Below are positions 45,786 to 56,580 of a stretch of DNA of 64,000 nucleotides, piece after piece. The notes beneath the pieces are model-generated. The model saw only the letters and a program-made list of their open reading frames with translations. It did no database searches and had not been told where the DNA came from. The DNA comes from Caldichromatium japonicum (GTDB lineage: Bacteria > Pseudomonadota > Gammaproteobacteria > Chromatiales > Chromatiaceae). Location: contig NZ_CP048029.1 of the NCBI RefSeq assembly GCF_011290485.1, forward strand, positions 930,001 through 994,000. The letters are read 5' to 3'. Numbering within the stretch: the stretch's first letter is position 1; the number at the start of each line of letters is the position of its first letter. The position numbers and the translations under genes are program-made.

Positions 45786-47441
45786 ATGTCCCGTCATCAA
45801 TCCTGGCTATTTATAATGGCTTTGACGATTCCCTGGCTCTTATCTGAAGCCGCAAGCCTCGATGAGCGGATCCTTCAGAACGAAACGCCCCATATCGTCT
45901 CGCAGTGTTATACGAAGATGGTCGATGCCCAGGGGCGGGTGCATAACCCCTGCTATACCTGTCACACCCGCTCGGAGCCGCCGAATTACATCAATGATCA
46001 GGATCTCCAGCTGGCCTTCAGCTTTCCAGCCCCTGCTGAGGAAAACCCTTGGAAGAATCTTTATAAGGACCGCCGGGCGGCGATGGCGGCGATCAGCGAT
46101 GCCGAGATGCGCGCCTATCTCCGTCAAAGCAACTATCTGGATGCCGAGGGGCGTATCATCCCCGCCCAGCGTCTCGCCAAGCCGCCGGCGGACTGGGACT
46201 ATAACGACAATGGGCGCTGGGAGGGTTTTATTCCGGATGCCTATTTTCGATTTGACGAGGAGGGCTTTGACCTCGACCCTGAAGGACGGCCAACGGGATG
46301 GCGGGCCTTTGCCTATTATCCCTTCCCCGGAACCTTTTGGCCGACCAATGGCTCGACCGATGATGTGCTGATCCGGCTAGCCGAGCCGTTCCGACGCGCC
46401 CTCAACGGTGAGTTTGACCGAACGGTCTATAAGACCAACCTCGCCATCGTCGAGTCTCTGATCCGCCGGCGCGACATCCCGATCGAACCGGTCGATGAGG
46501 CGGCGCTCGGCAGGGTGGACCTCGACCGCGATGGGGCGATCGGGACGGCCCAATGGGTGCGTTATGACTGGGCGCCGCGCGAGGGGCGGTTGATGTGGTA
46601 TGTCGGTCAGGCCCTTGAGGAACAGCGGGCAGGACGCCTGCATCTGGCAGCAGGCCTCTATCCCGAGGGGACAGAGTTTTTGCATACCGTGCGCTATATC
46701 GATGTCGATGAACGCGGCGACAACAAGCTCTCGGCGCGCATGAAAGAGGTCCGCCATGCCATCAAGCGTTATTGGATGAGCTACGCGGACCTCGATCTGC
46801 GCCAGGCCGCCGAGTTTAAAGAGCGCCACGACTTCCCCGACCGGGTACGCGCCTTTCGCGGCAATCTTGAATCTGGTCTAAGCAACGATCAGGGCTGGGT
46901 CTATTCGGGCCTAATCGAGGATGCTGAGGGTCAATTGCGCCCGCAAAGCTATGAGGAACTGGCCTTTTGTATCGGCTGTCATGGCGGGATTGGGGCAACC
47001 ACCGATTCAAGCTTTGCCTTTCCGCGTCGCCTCGGGGCCGATCACTTCCAGCGCGGCTGGTTCCATTGGAGCCAGAAGGGACTCGAGGGGCTCCCTGAAC
47101 CCCTGCGACGCGATGGTGAGCCTGAGTATGCCTTTTATCTCAAGGTCAATGGGGCAGGGGATGAGTTTCGCCATAACCGCGAGGTGATGGCCCGTTTCTT
47201 TGACGCCAAGGGTGAACTCAAGCCGCAGATGCTTAAGCGTCTGCGCGAGGACATCAGCCTTCTGCTCTATGCCTCACCTGAGCGCGCCATGCAACTTAAC
47301 AAGGCCTATCGCGTCATCGTCAAGGAACAAAGCTTTATCGAGGGACGGGACGCCATGATCGAGACCGCCGGCTTTGATGTCCACCCCTGGGTGGATCGCT
47401 ATACCCCCACTGGGATCAAGGAGCCGTTGCTCGGCTACTGA
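45786..47441 (+). CDS. Secreted di-haem c-type protein, unknown function
   Basis: This 551-residue exported protein (signal SWLFIMALTIPWLLSEAAS) has two haem c attachment sites, CYTCH at residues 56-60 and CIGCH at 395-399, more than 330 residues apart. A calcium-loop-like DLDRDGAIGTAQW lies near residue 240 and tryptophan and tyrosine are frequent. I do not recognise a named family; the haem sites imply electron transfer in the periplasm. GGAGG stands before the ATG. It lies between the PhoX-like phosphatase and a giant membrane protein and may work with one or both. Confidence 0.8.
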   Translation: MSRHQSWLFIMALTIPWLLSEAASLDERILQNETPHIVSQCYTKMVDAQGRVHNPCYTCHTRSEPPNYINDQDLQLAFSFPAPAEENPWKNLYKDRRAAMAAISDAEMRAYLRQSNYLDAEGRIIPAQRLAKPPADWDYNDNGRWEGFIPDAYFRFDEEGFDLDPEGRPTGWRAFAYYPFPGTFWPTNGSTDDVLIRLAEPFRRALNGEFDRTVYKTNLAIVESLIRRRDIPIEPVDEAALGRVDLDRDGAIGTAQWVRYDWAPREGRLMWYVGQALEEQRAGRLHLAAGLYPEGTEFLHTVRYIDVDERGDNKLSARMKEVRHAIKRYWMSYADLDLRQAAEFKERHDFPDRVRAFRGNLESGLSNDQGWVYSGLIEDAEGQLRPQSYEELAFCIGCHGGIGATTDSSFAFPRRLGADHFQRGWFHWSQKGLEGLPEPLRRDGEPEYAFYLKVNGAGDEFRHNREVMARFFDAKGELKPQMLKRLREDISLLLYASPERAMQLNKAYRVIVKEQSFIEGRDAMIETAGFDVHPWVDRYTPTGIKEPLLGY

Positions 47442-47501
47442 TGCTGTCGCTGAAAAGCTTCTATCCTTAGCGAGTTAGCATCTTACCCAGGAGACCAGGC
47501 G

Positions 47502-50500
47502 ATGGCGGTTTGTCACCCAATCGGTAGGCGGGTGGGCAGTGGATGGTCGCTAAGGCGCTGTGTTGCGATATTGGCAGCATTGGCGGGGCTGAGCGACTCG
47601 ACCAGCGCCCAGCCGCCATCTGTCGCTGGATCCCCTGCCCCTGCCATCCCTCTATCGCTCGAACCCTGGGTCCCCTGGGTCCTGGAGGAGGGGATGCCTG
47701 GACGCGACCTGCGTCTTTGCACCTTGGATGACCAAGGAAAGGAACGCCTATGCGCCTGGCCAGGGGTTTTGTCGTTAGAGATTGCTGAGGGCGGTGGGCG
47801 CTTTGTCCAGGAGTGGACGCTGGCAGCGTCGGCTTGGGTCTGGTTGCCTGGCGATGAGACCCACTGGCCGGAGTCGGTCCAGACCGCGGATCAAGCAACA
47901 CCGGTCGTGTTACGGGATGGACGCCCGGCGGTTTTTCTGCCAGCGGGCCATCATCGCCTGAGCGGACGCTTTGTTTGGCGCCAGCCGCCCGAGTCGCTGC
48001 CCCTGCCGCCCGAGACCGTGCTGGTCACCCTGGTACAGGCGCAGGGTGCACCGCGCCCGGTCCAGCCCGATCGCGAGGGGCGGTTATGGCTGCGGGAGCC
48101 CGCCCAGACCCCTAGCGAGGAGCGCGAGCGGCTCGAGGTCAGGGTTTACCGGCTGATCGATGACGACCTGCCGCTGCGGGTGCTAACCCGGCTCGAACTC
48201 TCCATCTCTGGGCGTGCCCGCGAGATCCACCTGGGTCCGGTGTTACTCGCCGGCGGCATCCCCTTTGACCTGCACAGTTCCCTGCCGACTCGCCTTGAGC
48301 CGGATGGCAGTTTGCGCCTCCAGGCCCGTCCGGGGCGCTTTATCGTCCAGGTGGCGAGCCAGCACCCAGGGCTGATCGACCAGTTGAGGTGTCCTGCTTT
48401 GGCGGCGCCCTGGCCCCAGCGCGAGGTCTGGGCCTTCCTTGCCCATCCCGAGCGCAGGCGTGTCGAACCGCACGGTCTGGAACGGCTCGATCCCACCCAG
48501 TCCGGCATCCCGCCCGAATGGGCGCGCCTGCCGGTCTATGCTGCCGAGCCTGAGCAGACCCTGAGTCTTGCTGAGACTGGACGCGGCGATCCTGACCCCC
48601 AGCCCGACCGCCTGCGCCTGAACCGTGAGCTCTGGCTCGATTTCGCCGGCGGGGGTTGGAGCCTGCGCGACCGGCTGAGCGGTAACCTGACCCGAAGCTG
48701 GCGGATCGAGGTCCGCCCGGGGGTAGAGCTTGGTCAGGTACGGGTGGACGATCGACCGCTGCTGATCAGCCGTGTGAGTCCCGAAACCCCCCCGGGGGTC
48801 GAGGTGCGACACGGTGACCTGGAGCTGGTCGCTGAGAGCCGGATCTCAGGAGATGCCGGCTGGATACCGGCCTCGGGCTGGGCACTGACCCTGGATGGTG
48901 CCACGGCCCGAGTCAATCTGCCGCCGGGCTGGGATGTGCTCGCCGCCTTCGGCTCGGATCAGCCTCCAGAGACCTGGTTGAACCGCTGGACCCTGCTCGA
49001 TCTCTTTTTGGTGCTGGTGATCACGCTCGGGGTCGGGCGTCTGTGGGGCCTGGGCTGGGGTTTCTTGGCCTTGATCGCGCTGGGTCTAACCTGGCTCGAA
49101 TCCGGCGCACCCCATCTGGTCTGGCTGCATCTCTTGGCCGCTGCGGCCCTGTTGCGCCTGCTGCCGGACCAGCCTAGGAGTCAAGGCCTAAAACGCTGGG
49201 GTTTCTTGATACGCTGGTATCAACGCCTAGCATTGTTGACACTGCTGGTGATCGGCCTGCCGTTTCTGGTCGCTGAGGTGCGCAACGCCATCTATCCGCA
49301 GCTTGCCATGCCCGAGCCACCGACACCGGCCGGCGTATATAGATCCAAGGTGGTAGCGGACGAGGGGCGCCGTGCCCCAGCGTTGGCACGCGAGCCTCTG
49401 CCCGAATCCCTGATGCAGGACAAGGCGATCGGGATATCGGCCCCAGCACCCCGCCCGCTCGAACGCCTGGACCCCAAGGCCCTGATCCAGACCGGTCCGG
49501 GCATCCCAGATTGGCAATGGCGCTCGCTCGAACTGAGCTGGACGGGCCCAGTGGGACCCGAGGCCGGTGCGCGCCTATGGCTGCTGACGCCGGCGGTCAA
49601 TCTGCTCTGGGCCTTGATCGGGGCGGTGCTGCTGGTGATCCTGGGTATCCGGCTGGCAGGTCTGGATCTGCGCGTGTCTTTCGCCAAGGGGCGGTCAGGG
49701 TCGGTCTTGCCCCTGATGCCCCTCGCCCAGATCGGTCTGGGCCTCCTGCTGGCTGGCGCCGCCGGCATCCCGCGTCTTGCCAGTGCCGAGCCGCCCGCTG
49801 CAGCGCAGGCAAGCGCTTTCCCCAGCCCCGAGCTCTTGCAGGAATTGCGCACCCGCCTGCTGAGGCCGCCTGAGTGTCTGCCTCAGTGCTTGAGCCTGGC
49901 AAGCTTAGAGATCAGGGTTGCCCCTGATCAGCTGACCCTGGAGCTCAGCCTGGATGCAGCGGCGCATCTCGCCGCCCCTGTATTGGACGGACGCTCCGGC
50001 TGGGTGCCGGCGCGGATCGTGCTCGATGGCGAAGCGCTCGATCGCCTGCGGCGCGATGGGGCGGGGCGGCTGCTGGTCCCCTTGATCCCAGGACGTCACC
50101 GGTTGCAGATGCAGGGTCCATTGGGGGCAGCGGAGCGGGTCGATCTTGCCTTGGCGCTCCAGCCGCACCGGGTCGAGGCCTTTGCCGAGGGCTGGCGGAT
50201 CGAGGGTCTGGCTGCCGAGGGCCGTCCCGGGGCGCAGTTTCAGTTGCTGCGGCTAGCCGAGTCAGGGACAACGGCTGACCGTCCGCTGTTCCAGGACGCC
50301 CTACCCCCCTTGCTCTTGATCGAGCGCCGGCTCGACCTCGGATTGGTGTGGCGGGTCGAGACCCGAGTGCGGCGGCTCTCCGCACCGGCCTTTCCGGTTC
50401 TAGTCCAGGTGCCGCTGCTGCCCGGCGAGTCGGTCCAGACCGCTGGTCTTAAAATCGCGGATGGTCAGGTGCAGGTGGCCCTGGCCCCAGGACAGACCGA

Positions 50501-51758
50501 GCTTGCCTGGTCAGGTGGCCTGGAGCCGGTCAGCGCCCTGACCCTGACCGCCAGCACCGATCCGCATCTGACCGAGTCCTGGGTATTGAAGCTGGCCCCT
50601 ATCTGGCATCTGGAGGGGATGGATCTTGCGCCCATCCATGCCCAGGGCCAGGGCGACGGCTGCCTGCCACAGTGGCGCCCCTTGCCTGGCGAGCGTCTGA
50701 CCCTGCGCCTGAGCCGACCAGAGGCCGTCCCCGGATCTACCCTGACGCTCGATCAGGTCAGCCTACAGGTCGCACCCGGACAGCGCGGTAGCGATGCTAC
50801 CCTGACCCTGAACGCCCGCAGCACTCAGGGTGGAACCTATCGACTGCATTTGCCCGCAGGTGCTGAGCTGCGCACCCTCAGCGCCGATGGCCGCGCTCTG
50901 CCGCTCCCGGCAACCCGTACTGGATGGATCGATCTGCCTCTGGTCCCGGGCAGCCAGATGCTAGGGCTGGGCTGGCGCTCTGATCGGCCCCTGACCCTGA
51001 ATTTCAGCCCACCTCGTCCAGATCTGGGCCAAGAGGCGGTCAATATCCGGCAGTCTCTGCATCTGCCGGATGATCGCTGGGTGCTTTGGGTCTGGGGGCC
51101 GGGGATGGGTCCGGCGGTGCTGTTCTGGGGGCTGTTTGCGATCGTCTTTGGGCTTGCCCTGATCCTGGCCCGGTTACGCCTGACGCCCTTACGCTGGTCT
51201 GATTGGCTGCTGCTCGGCTTGGGTCTGGCCTTCTCCTCGATCTGGAGCGGCCTTATGGTAGCGGGTTGGTTGTTCGCCTTGGGCTGGCGCAGTCGGCTCG
51301 ATCCGGCCCAGCTGCGCTGGTGGCATTTCAACCTGATCCAGGTCGCTTTGGTAGCCCTGACCCTGGTGGCGCTTGCGGCCCTGATCGGCGTGGTGCAACA
51401 GGGCCTGCTTGGCTATCCCGAGATGTGGGTGCGCGGGCAGGGTTCCAGCGCCACTGTCTTGAACTGGTATCAGGACCGCGGGGGACCGCTGCTGCCGCAG
51501 ATCGGGGTGGTCTCGGTGCCCCTTTGGGTCTATCGCGTCCTGATGCTTGCCTGGGCCCTATGGTTGGCGGCCCATCTGCTCGCCTGGTTGCGCTGGGGAT
51601 TTCTGAGTTTCACCCACCCGAGCCCTTGGCTGGAGCGGCCTAGGGGCGCGGCGGGTGCGCAGGCGGATGATCTAAGCCTCGATGGGGTTAGCGGTGCGCC
51701 CGGACAGCAAGGGGGGCAAGAGATCGACACGCCGGTCAACGCTCGCGGCGCTGGATGA
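47502..51758 (+). CDS. Giant modular membrane protein (1418 residues), unknown
   Basis: I do not recognise this protein. After an N-terminal signal it has a periplasmic beta-rich part of about 450 residues, membrane segments near residues 495-590 ([35 protein letters not shown]), a short loop and a pair near 698-757 ([18 protein letters not shown]). A second beta-rich part of about 440 residues follows, then at least four helices (about 1203-1367). A recurrent motif of the form LPxGxHxLxxxW appears near residues 145 ([15 protein letters not shown]), 858 ([12 protein letters not shown]) and 1144 ([14 protein letters not shown]), hinting at internal duplication. AGGAGA precedes ATG 47502. It overlaps the end of der. 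Confidence 0.75.
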   Translation: MAVCHPIGRRVGSGWSLRRCVAILAALAGLSDSTSAQPPSVAGSPAPAIPLSLEPWVPWVLEEGMPGRDLRLCTLDDQGKERLCAWPGVLSLEIAEGGGRFVQEWTLAASAWVWLPGDETHWPESVQTADQATPVVLRDGRPAVFLPAGHHRLSGRFVWRQPPESLPLPPETVLVTLVQAQGAPRPVQPDREGRLWLREPAQTPSEERERLEVRVYRLIDDDLPLRVLTRLELSISGRAREIHLGPVLLAGGIPFDLHSSLPTRLEPDGSLRLQARPGRFIVQVASQHPGLIDQLRCPALAAPWPQREVWAFLAHPERRRVEPHGLERLDPTQSGIPPEWARLPVYAAEPEQTLSLAETGRGDPDPQPDRLRLNRELWLDFAGGGWSLRDRLSGNLTRSWRIEVRPGVELGQVRVDDRPLLISRVSPETPPGVEVRHGDLELVAESRISGDAGWIPASGWALTLDGATARVNLPPGWDVLAAFGSDQPPETWLNRWTLLDLFLVLVITLGVGRLWGLGWGFLALIALGLTWLESGAPHLVWLHLLAAAALLRLLPDQPRSQGLKRWGFLIRWYQRLALLTLLVIGLPFLVAEVRNAIYPQLAMPEPPTPAGVYRSKVVADEGRRAPALAREPLPESLMQDKAIGISAPAPRPLERLDPKALIQTGPGIPDWQWRSLELSWTGPVGPEAGARLWLLTPAVNLLWALIGAVLLVILGIRLAGLDLRVSFAKGRSGSVLPLMPLAQIGLGLLLAGAAGIPRLASAEPPAAAQASAFPSPELLQELRTRLLRPPECLPQCLSLASLEIRVAPDQLTLELSLDAAAHLAAPVLDGRSGWVPARIVLDGEALDRLRRDGAGRLLVPLIPGRHRLQMQGPLGAAERVDLALALQPHRVEAFAEGWRIEGLAAEGRPGAQFQLLRLAESGTTADRPLFQDALPPLLLIERRLDLGLVWRVETRVRRLSAPAFPVLVQVPLLPGESVQTAGLKIADGQVQVALAPGQTELAWSGGLEPVSALTLTASTDPHLTESWVLKLAPIWHLEGMDLAPIHAQGQGDGCLPQWRPLPGERLTLRLSRPEAVPGSTLTLDQVSLQVAPGQRGSDATLTLNARSTQGGTYRLHLPAGAELRTLSADGRALPLPATRTGWIDLPLVPGSQMLGLGWRSDRPLTLNFSPPRPDLGQEAVNIRQSLHLPDDRWVLWVWGPGMGPAVLFWGLFAIVFGLALILARLRLTPLRWSDWLLLGLGLAFSSIWSGLMVAGWLFALGWRSRLDPAQLRWWHFNLIQVALVALTLVALAALIGVVQQGLLGYPEMWVRGQGSSATVLNWYQDRGGPLLPQIGVVSVPLWVYRVLMLAWALWLAAHLLAWLRWGFLSFTHPSPWLERPRGAAGAQADDLSLDGVSGAPGQQGGQEIDTPVNARGAG

Positions 51759-53145
51759 GGCGTTTGAGACGTCTCTTCTTGGCGATCTGCCGGGGGGTGA
51801 GGGTGTTGCGCTTGCCCTCATAGGGGTTCTGTCCGGTCTTGAACTCGATACGCAGCGGGGTCCCGAAGAGGTCGAGACCCTCGCGAAAGCGGTTGATGAG
51901 ATAGCGCTGGTAGGTCTCGGGGACCGCCTCGGTCTGGTTACCGTGGATGATGATGAACGGCGGGTTGCGTCCACCCTGATGGGCATAGCGCAACTTGATG
52001 CGCCGACCCTTCACCAGCGGCGGTGGGTGCTCTTGGACAGCGGATTCGAGCAGGCGATTGAGCTCAGGGGTGGACAGATCGCGGTTGGCATTGGCATAGA
52101 CCAGATCCACGGCATCGAGCAGATGGCCTACGCCCGTCCCATGCAGGGCCGAGATGCGATAGACCGGCGCAAAGTCGAGAAAACGCAGCCGGCGCTCAAA
52201 CTGGGTGCGCACCTGGGCACGAAGCTCGGGCTCTAGACCGTCCCATTTATTGATCGCCACGATCAAGGCGCGCCCGCTGTCGAGGATGTGGCTGCCCAAG
52301 GTGGCATCCTGTTCGGCGATCCCCGCCCGGGCATCGAGGACGAGGATCACGACATGGGCCTGATCGATCGCCTGCAGGGTCTTGATGACGCTGAACTTTT
52401 CGATCGGGTCATCGATGCGGGCGCGGCGGCGCAGGCCCGCAGTGTCGATCAGGGTATAACGCTGCTCTTGGCCGGGACGTTCAAAGGGGATGAAGATGCT
52501 ATCGCGGGTGGTGCCTGGGCTGTCGAAAGTGACCAGACGCTCCTCGCCGAGCAGCCGATTGATCAGGGTGGATTTGCCGACATTGGGACGACCGACGACC
52601 GCAACCCTGATCCGCTCGGGGTCTGCGGCGGACAGGTCGGTACCCGCCACAGTCTCCGGGAGATGTTCGAGGACCTGTTCGATCAGGTCATGGACACCCA
52701 TCCCTTGCGTGGCAGAAATTGTCCAGGGCTCGCCGAGGCCAAGCTGGTGAAAGTCGGCGGACAGGATCGACGGATTGCCGATATCACTTTTATTGACGGC
52801 CAGGGTCAGGGGCTTGCCGAGACGGCGCAGGCGCTGGGCGAGTGCCAGGTCCTCCGGGGTGCAACCGACCCTGGCATCGACGAGAAAGAGCAGGTGATCG
52901 GCCTCGTCGATCGCGCGCTGGACCTGGCGCTCCATCAGGGTCTCGATACCGCTGGGGGTCGTACCAATGCCGCCGGTATCGACCACGACATAGGGTCTGG
53001 AACCCAGCCGTCCGATCCCATACTGGCGATCTCGGGTCAGGCCAGGCAGGTCGGCGACCAAGGCGGCACGGGTGCGCGTCAGGCGATTGAACAGGGTCGA
53101 TTTGCCGACATTGGGCCGGCCGATCAGGGCAATGACGGGCAACAT
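51736..53145 (-). CDS. der: Ribosome biogenesis GTPase Der (EngA)
   Basis: Der has two GTPase domains in tandem and acts in 50S assembly. Both P-loops are visible: [14 protein letters not shown] at the N-terminus and [20 protein letters not shown] at about residue 190, with the G3 blocks DTGGIGT and [11 protein letters not shown] and NKxD boxes NKSDIG and NKWDGL. The KH-like C-terminal domain ends in a basic tail. At 469 residues it is normal. Its last 23 bases overlap the end of the giant membrane protein gene on the other strand. Confidence 0.97.
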   Translation of the reverse strand: MLPVIALIGRPNVGKSTLFNRLTRTRAALVADLPGLTRDRQYGIGRLGSRPYVVVDTGGIGTTPSGIETLMERQVQRAIDEADHLLFLVDARVGCTPEDLALAQRLRRLGKPLTLAVNKSDIGNPSILSADFHQLGLGEPWTISATQGMGVHDLIEQVLEHLPETVAGTDLSAADPERIRVAVVGRPNVGKSTLINRLLGEERLVTFDSPGTTRDSIFIPFERPGQEQRYTLIDTAGLRRRARIDDPIEKFSVIKTLQAIDQAHVVILVLDARAGIAEQDATLGSHILDSGRALIVAINKWDGLEPELRAQVRTQFERRLRFLDFAPVYRISALHGTGVGHLLDAVDLVYANANRDLSTPELNRLLESAVQEHPPPLVKGRRIKLRYAHQGGRNPPFIIIHGNQTEAVPETYQRYLINRFREGLDLFGTPLRIEFKTGQNPYEGKRNTLTPRQIAKKRRLKRLIQRRER

Positions 53146-53160
53146 GGCTCAAAGGGGTAG

Positions 53161-53180
53161 GGTGGGCAAGGTTGCCCACC
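53161..53180. repeat. Strong palindrome between der and bamB
   Basis: GGTGGGCAAGGTTGCCCACC is a near-perfect 9-bp stem with a 2-base centre. No T-run follows on the minus strand. It could cause pausing or limit der expression relative to bamB, or protect mRNA ends. Confidence 0.5.
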
Positions 53181-53217
53181 GGTGTGATTTATCGCTCGTT
53201 CCTCATGGGTACTAGGG

Positions 53218-54444
53218 CTAGGGCTGCTGCAAGGCGCAGAGGGTACCATCCTCGCCATAGATATAGACCCGCCCCTCGGCAACCAGGGGACGGGCACTGA
53301 TCCTGGACTTGGCTAGACGGGCGCGCCCGATCAGGGCGCCGTCGCGCTTGGCGAGCAGATGTACATAGCCTTCTAGGTCGCCTACCAGGAGATTATTCCC
53401 CAGGATGGCAGGTGCGGTCAGCCGCCGATAGTGCAACTGATCCTGTTTCCAGCGCCCGGCGCCGTCCCGAGGATCAGCAGCCCACACCTGGTCCTCCGAA
53501 TCTGTGATATAGATCCCTTCGGCATCGGCTGCCAGCCCTGCATGGACTGATAGCTTACGCCGCCAGAGCACCTCGCCGCGCTTGTCTTGAACACCCGCGA
53601 GGTCGCCGTTGTAAGCGCCGATATAGATCGTCTCGCCTACCCAGATGGGATCGGCGTCGATGTCGGTGATACGTGCAAGCTCGGTGCGTCCGCCTGGGCG
53701 AGTAATGACGACCTCCCAAAGCGGCAATCCATCGCTTGGGCTGAGTTTGACCAGCTTGCCGCCTGCCAGCCCAATCACGATCCCGTCCTCGGTTAAGAGC
53801 GGCGTGCTGCTGCCGCGCAGGGTCAGGACCGGCGGGGGATAATTGACCCGCCACTGGATCTGTCCCGTCGCTGCGTCCAGGCTATAGATACTGTCATCGA
53901 GCGTATGGACGATCACCCGTCCGCCAGCAGATGGGTCGGGGCGATAGCGGGGAACGGCCAGGATCTCGGCACCGACCGAGGTCCGCCAGAGTTCTTGTCC
54001 GTCCTGGAGGGACAGGGCGACCACCTCGCCTTGGCTGGTCCCCACGAGGAGACGCTCGCCGGCAACCTCTGGGCCGGCGCTGATCTTTAAACCGGTCTCG
54101 CGGCGCCAGAGCTCGCGTCCTGAGCCCGCATCGAGTGCCACGACCCGCCCAGGCGCGTCTGCCACATAGAGCCGCCCAGCGGCGAGCGCCGGCACAAGGC
54201 GCAGTTGGCGCCCTTCAGTGCCGCGAGTCGGCTGGGCCGACCAGGACACCACCAGACCCTGCTCTTGGGCTAGGGGCGGGAGGGGCGAGGGGGGGTGCGG
54301 GTCCCGTTCAGGTGCCAGCCAGGGGATCATGCCACAGCCCGATAACCACAAGGCGAAGACCAGGGGCGGGCCAAGACGTCCGATCACTGACCATTCCCCA
54401 GGCCGCGGCAGGATCACCTCAAGCTGCCACCCTATCTTGGCCAT
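53218..54444 (-). CDS. bamB: Outer membrane assembly factor BamB
   Basis: BamB is a lipoprotein of the BAM complex that inserts outer-membrane proteins. The lipobox LSGC follows a hydrophobic segment. Repeats of the propeller type (GRVVALDAGSGRELWRRETG, GEVVALSLQDGQELWRTSV, DSIYSLDAATGQIQWRVNY, GDLAGVQDKRGEVLWRRKL, DGTLCALQQP) are visible. ATG 54444 is the preferred start (408 residues); a TTG at 54459 overlaps the yfgM stop. It is between yfgM and der, the usual gammaproteobacterial order. Confidence 0.94.
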   Translation of the reverse strand: MAKIGWQLEVILPRPGEWSVIGRLGPPLVFALWLSGCGMIPWLAPERDPHPPSPLPPLAQEQGLVVSWSAQPTRGTEGRQLRLVPALAAGRLYVADAPGRVVALDAGSGRELWRRETGLKISAGPEVAGERLLVGTSQGEVVALSLQDGQELWRTSVGAEILAVPRYRPDPSAGGRVIVHTLDDSIYSLDAATGQIQWRVNYPPPVLTLRGSSTPLLTEDGIVIGLAGGKLVKLSPSDGLPLWEVVITRPGGRTELARITDIDADPIWVGETIYIGAYNGDLAGVQDKRGEVLWRRKLSVHAGLAADAEGIYITDSEDQVWAADPRDGAGRWKQDQLHYRRLTAPAILGNNLLVGDLEGYVHLLAKRDGALIGRARLAKSRISARPLVAEGRVYIYGEDGTLCALQQP

Positions 54445-54455
54445 CTCCGCATCTC

Positions 54456-55082
54456 TCAATTTTGAGGTAGGAGGCTATCGAGTTTGAGACGGATCAGCAT
54501 TGCCAGCGGACTGCCGAGCTCGATCGCCCGCTGATAGGCGGATTCGGCTGCGGCACGATCGCCGCGCGTCAGCGCGATGTCACCGCGCACCGCTGCAAAA
54601 TCAGCCGCAAAGGCGGGGCTAGTATCGTAACGTTCGATTGTCTTTGCCGCCGCCTCGACCTGGTTTTCTGCAAACTGGATGCGTGCCAGGCGCAAGGCTG
54701 CGAGCCGGGCGATTGCCGGGTCTGGCGCCTGATCGATCGCCCGCTGTAATTGGTTCATCGCCTCAGAGACCTGCCCAGCCTCATACAGCACCTTGGCGGC
54801 GACTAGGGCCCCGAGCGCTGGATAGGCTGTCGATCCGAACGCATCGGCAAGCGCGGCGCTATGTTTCAGCACCGCCTCGGTCTGTTTGTCCGAGGCCGCG
54901 AGTATGAGCTGTTCAAAGAGGACCGATGCCTGAGTTGCGGTCTGTTGCTGATGGCCAATCCATAGCCGCCAGCCCCAGATGAGACCTAGACCAATCAGGG
55001 CGCCAGCGATGATGGCGGTCCCGTTGTCTTTCCACCAGCGCTTGATGGCCTCAAGCCGTTCCTCGTCGGTTTCGTATTGCAC
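54456..55082 (-). CDS. yfgM: YfgM-type TPR protein
   Basis: YfgM is a membrane-anchored tetratricopeptide protein that works with the periplasmic chaperone network and the Sec translocon. The short cytoplasmic N-terminus (YETDEERLEAIKRWWKDNG) is followed by one membrane helix (IIAGALIGLGLIWGWRLWI) and TPR helices through the rest. GTG 55082 with GGGAGCC upstream gives 208 residues. The start lies one base after the hisS stop, and its ribosome-binding site is inside the REP-like sequence that ends hisS. Confidence 0.92.
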   Translation of the reverse strand: MQYETDEERLEAIKRWWKDNGTAIIAGALIGLGLIWGWRLWIGHQQQTATQASVLFEQLILAASDKQTEAVLKHSAALADAFGSTAYPALGALVAAKVLYEAGQVSEAMNQLQRAIDQAPDPAIARLAALRLARIQFAENQVEAAAKTIERYDTSPAFAADFAAVRGDIALTRGDRAAAESAYQRAIELGSPLAMLIRLKLDSLLPQN

Positions 55083-55083
55083 G

Positions 55084-56388
55084 CTAGGCTCCCATTCCGG
55101 CACTTGCCGGCATGACGACATTGACTGAAAGCTCGTCTGCGAGCACAGCGACCAGGGTTTCGAAATCGAGGTCGCGCTGATCCTCAGGGGCGCGCAGGTC
55201 CTTGATGCCGATCAGCCCGCGCTCGAGCTCGGCCTCACCCAGGACCAAAGCAAAACGCGCGCCGCTCTTATCGGCTCGCTTGAACTGGGCCTTAAAGCTC
55301 CCCCCTCCGCAATTGACCAGCAGCCGCAGCCCCGGCAGCCTGTCGCGCAGCCGCTCGGCCAGGCGTAGCGACTCGATGTCTGCCCTTTCGCCGAGCGCGA
55401 CCAGATAGGCATCGACGGCTGGATGGGCACTGCGATTCCCTTGTCCTAGAAGCTCGACTAGCCGCTCGATCCCGAGCGCAAAACCGATCGCCGGCGTTGG
55501 GCGCCCGCCAAGCTGGGCGATGAGACCATCATAGCGCCCGCCGGCGCAGACCGTACCCTGGGCACCCAGTTGCTCGGTGATCCACTCAAAGACCGTGCGA
55601 TTGTAATAATCGAGCCCCCGCACCAAGCGCGGATTGATACGATAGGCGATGGCAAGTGCATCAAGACCAGCGCACAGCGTTTCGAAATGGGCGCGGCTCT
55701 CTGCCCCCAAGACATCGAGCAGCCTGGGGGCCCCCACCAGGATCTCCTGGGTGCCGGGGTCTTTGCTGTCCAGGATACGCAGCGGATTGGTCTCAAGCCG
55801 GCGCCGGCTGTCGGGATCGAGACGGTCAGCATAGGGCCTAAGATACTCGACCAGACGCGCGCGATAGACCTGGCGCTCTGTATTGTCCCCCAGGGTATTA
55901 AGCTCCAGGCGTAGCTCACCCAGGCCCAGACTGCGCCACAGGCGGGCGGTGAGCAGGATCATCTCGATATCGATGTCAGGACCCAAAAGGCCAAAGACCT
56001 CGACCCCGATCTGATGGAACTGCCGGTAGCGCCCGCGCTGTGGACGCTCGTATCTGAACATGGGGCCTCGGTACCATAGACGCTGCGGCTGCTGGATCAG
56101 ACCATGCTCGATGGCCGCACGCACGCATCCGGCCGTCCCCTCGGGGCGCAGGCTAAGCGAGTCGCCATGCCGGTCGAGAAAGCTATACATCTCCTTTTCG
56201 ACGATGTCGGTCACTTCGCCGATCGAACGGTTGAAGAGCTCGGTGACCTCTACCAGCGGCGTGCGGATCTCCTGATAGCCATAGGCCGTAAGCACGGCGC
56301 GCGCAGTGTCTTCGATATACTGCCATAGGCCGACGCGATCCGGCAGGATGTCGTGCATCCCCCGGATCGCCTGAATGGATTGCGTCAT
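55084..56388 (-). CDS. hisS: Histidyl-tRNA synthetase
   Basis: This class II synthetase charges tRNA-His. Motifs: [13 protein letters not shown] at the N-terminus, motif 2 in [20 protein letters not shown], the histidine-A loop [13 protein letters not shown], and motif 3 [13 protein letters not shown]; the anticodon domain follows. [13 protein letters not shown] at 56388 is the start (434 residues); an upstream ATG at 56520 adds a repeat-derived, non-family stretch. The last 11 or so residues come from a REP-like element. In most relatives ispG precedes hisS; here rodZ does. Confidence 0.95.
   Translation of the reverse strand: MTQSIQAIRGMHDILPDRVGLWQYIEDTARAVLTAYGYQEIRTPLVEVTELFNRSIGEVTDIVEKEMYSFLDRHGDSLSLRPEGTAGCVRAAIEHGLIQQPQRLWYRGPMFRYERPQRGRYRQFHQIGVEVFGLLGPDIDIEMILLTARLWRSLGLGELRLELNTLGDNTERQVYRARLVEYLRPYADRLDPDSRRRLETNPLRILDSKDPGTQEILVGAPRLLDVLGAESRAHFETLCAGLDALAIAYRINPRLVRGLDYYNRTVFEWITEQLGAQGTVCAGGRYDGLIAQLGGRPTPAIGFALGIERLVELLGQGNRSAHPAVDAYLVALGERADIESLRLAERLRDRLPGLRLLVNCGGGSFKAQFKRADKSGARFALVLGEAELERGLIGIKDLRAPEDQRDLDFETLVAVLADELSVNVVMPASAGMGA
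55091..55118 (-). repeat. REP-like palindrome, copy 3, inside the hisS 3' end
   Basis: CATTCCGGCACTTGCCGG followed by CATGACGAC forms a tight hairpin (CCGGCACTTGCCGG) of the family at 16643. It is read as the last codons of hisS ([11 protein letters not shown]), which no HisS family member normally has. The repeat therefore replaced or extended the original end. Confidence 0.8.
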
Positions 56389-56580
56389 CATCGCTTGTGC
56401 AATGGCGTTAGACCTGTCGGTCGTATGTAGCGGGCGGTATGACAGCAAGGCGGCACCATCCAGCTCGGGCGAAGCCCGGCTCGCCCATCCATCCTGTTCG
56501 GTAGGCGGCATAGATGGCAAGGCCTGCCGATCATAGAACCCTTGGCCTCAACCGGGGATTGATTGACCCTGGTCCTAGAT

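Noticed and set aside
56389..56520. HisS N-terminal extension from the ATG at 56520
   Set aside because: The extra 44 residues include a hairpin-derived stretch and do not match His[14 protein letters not shown] is the family start.
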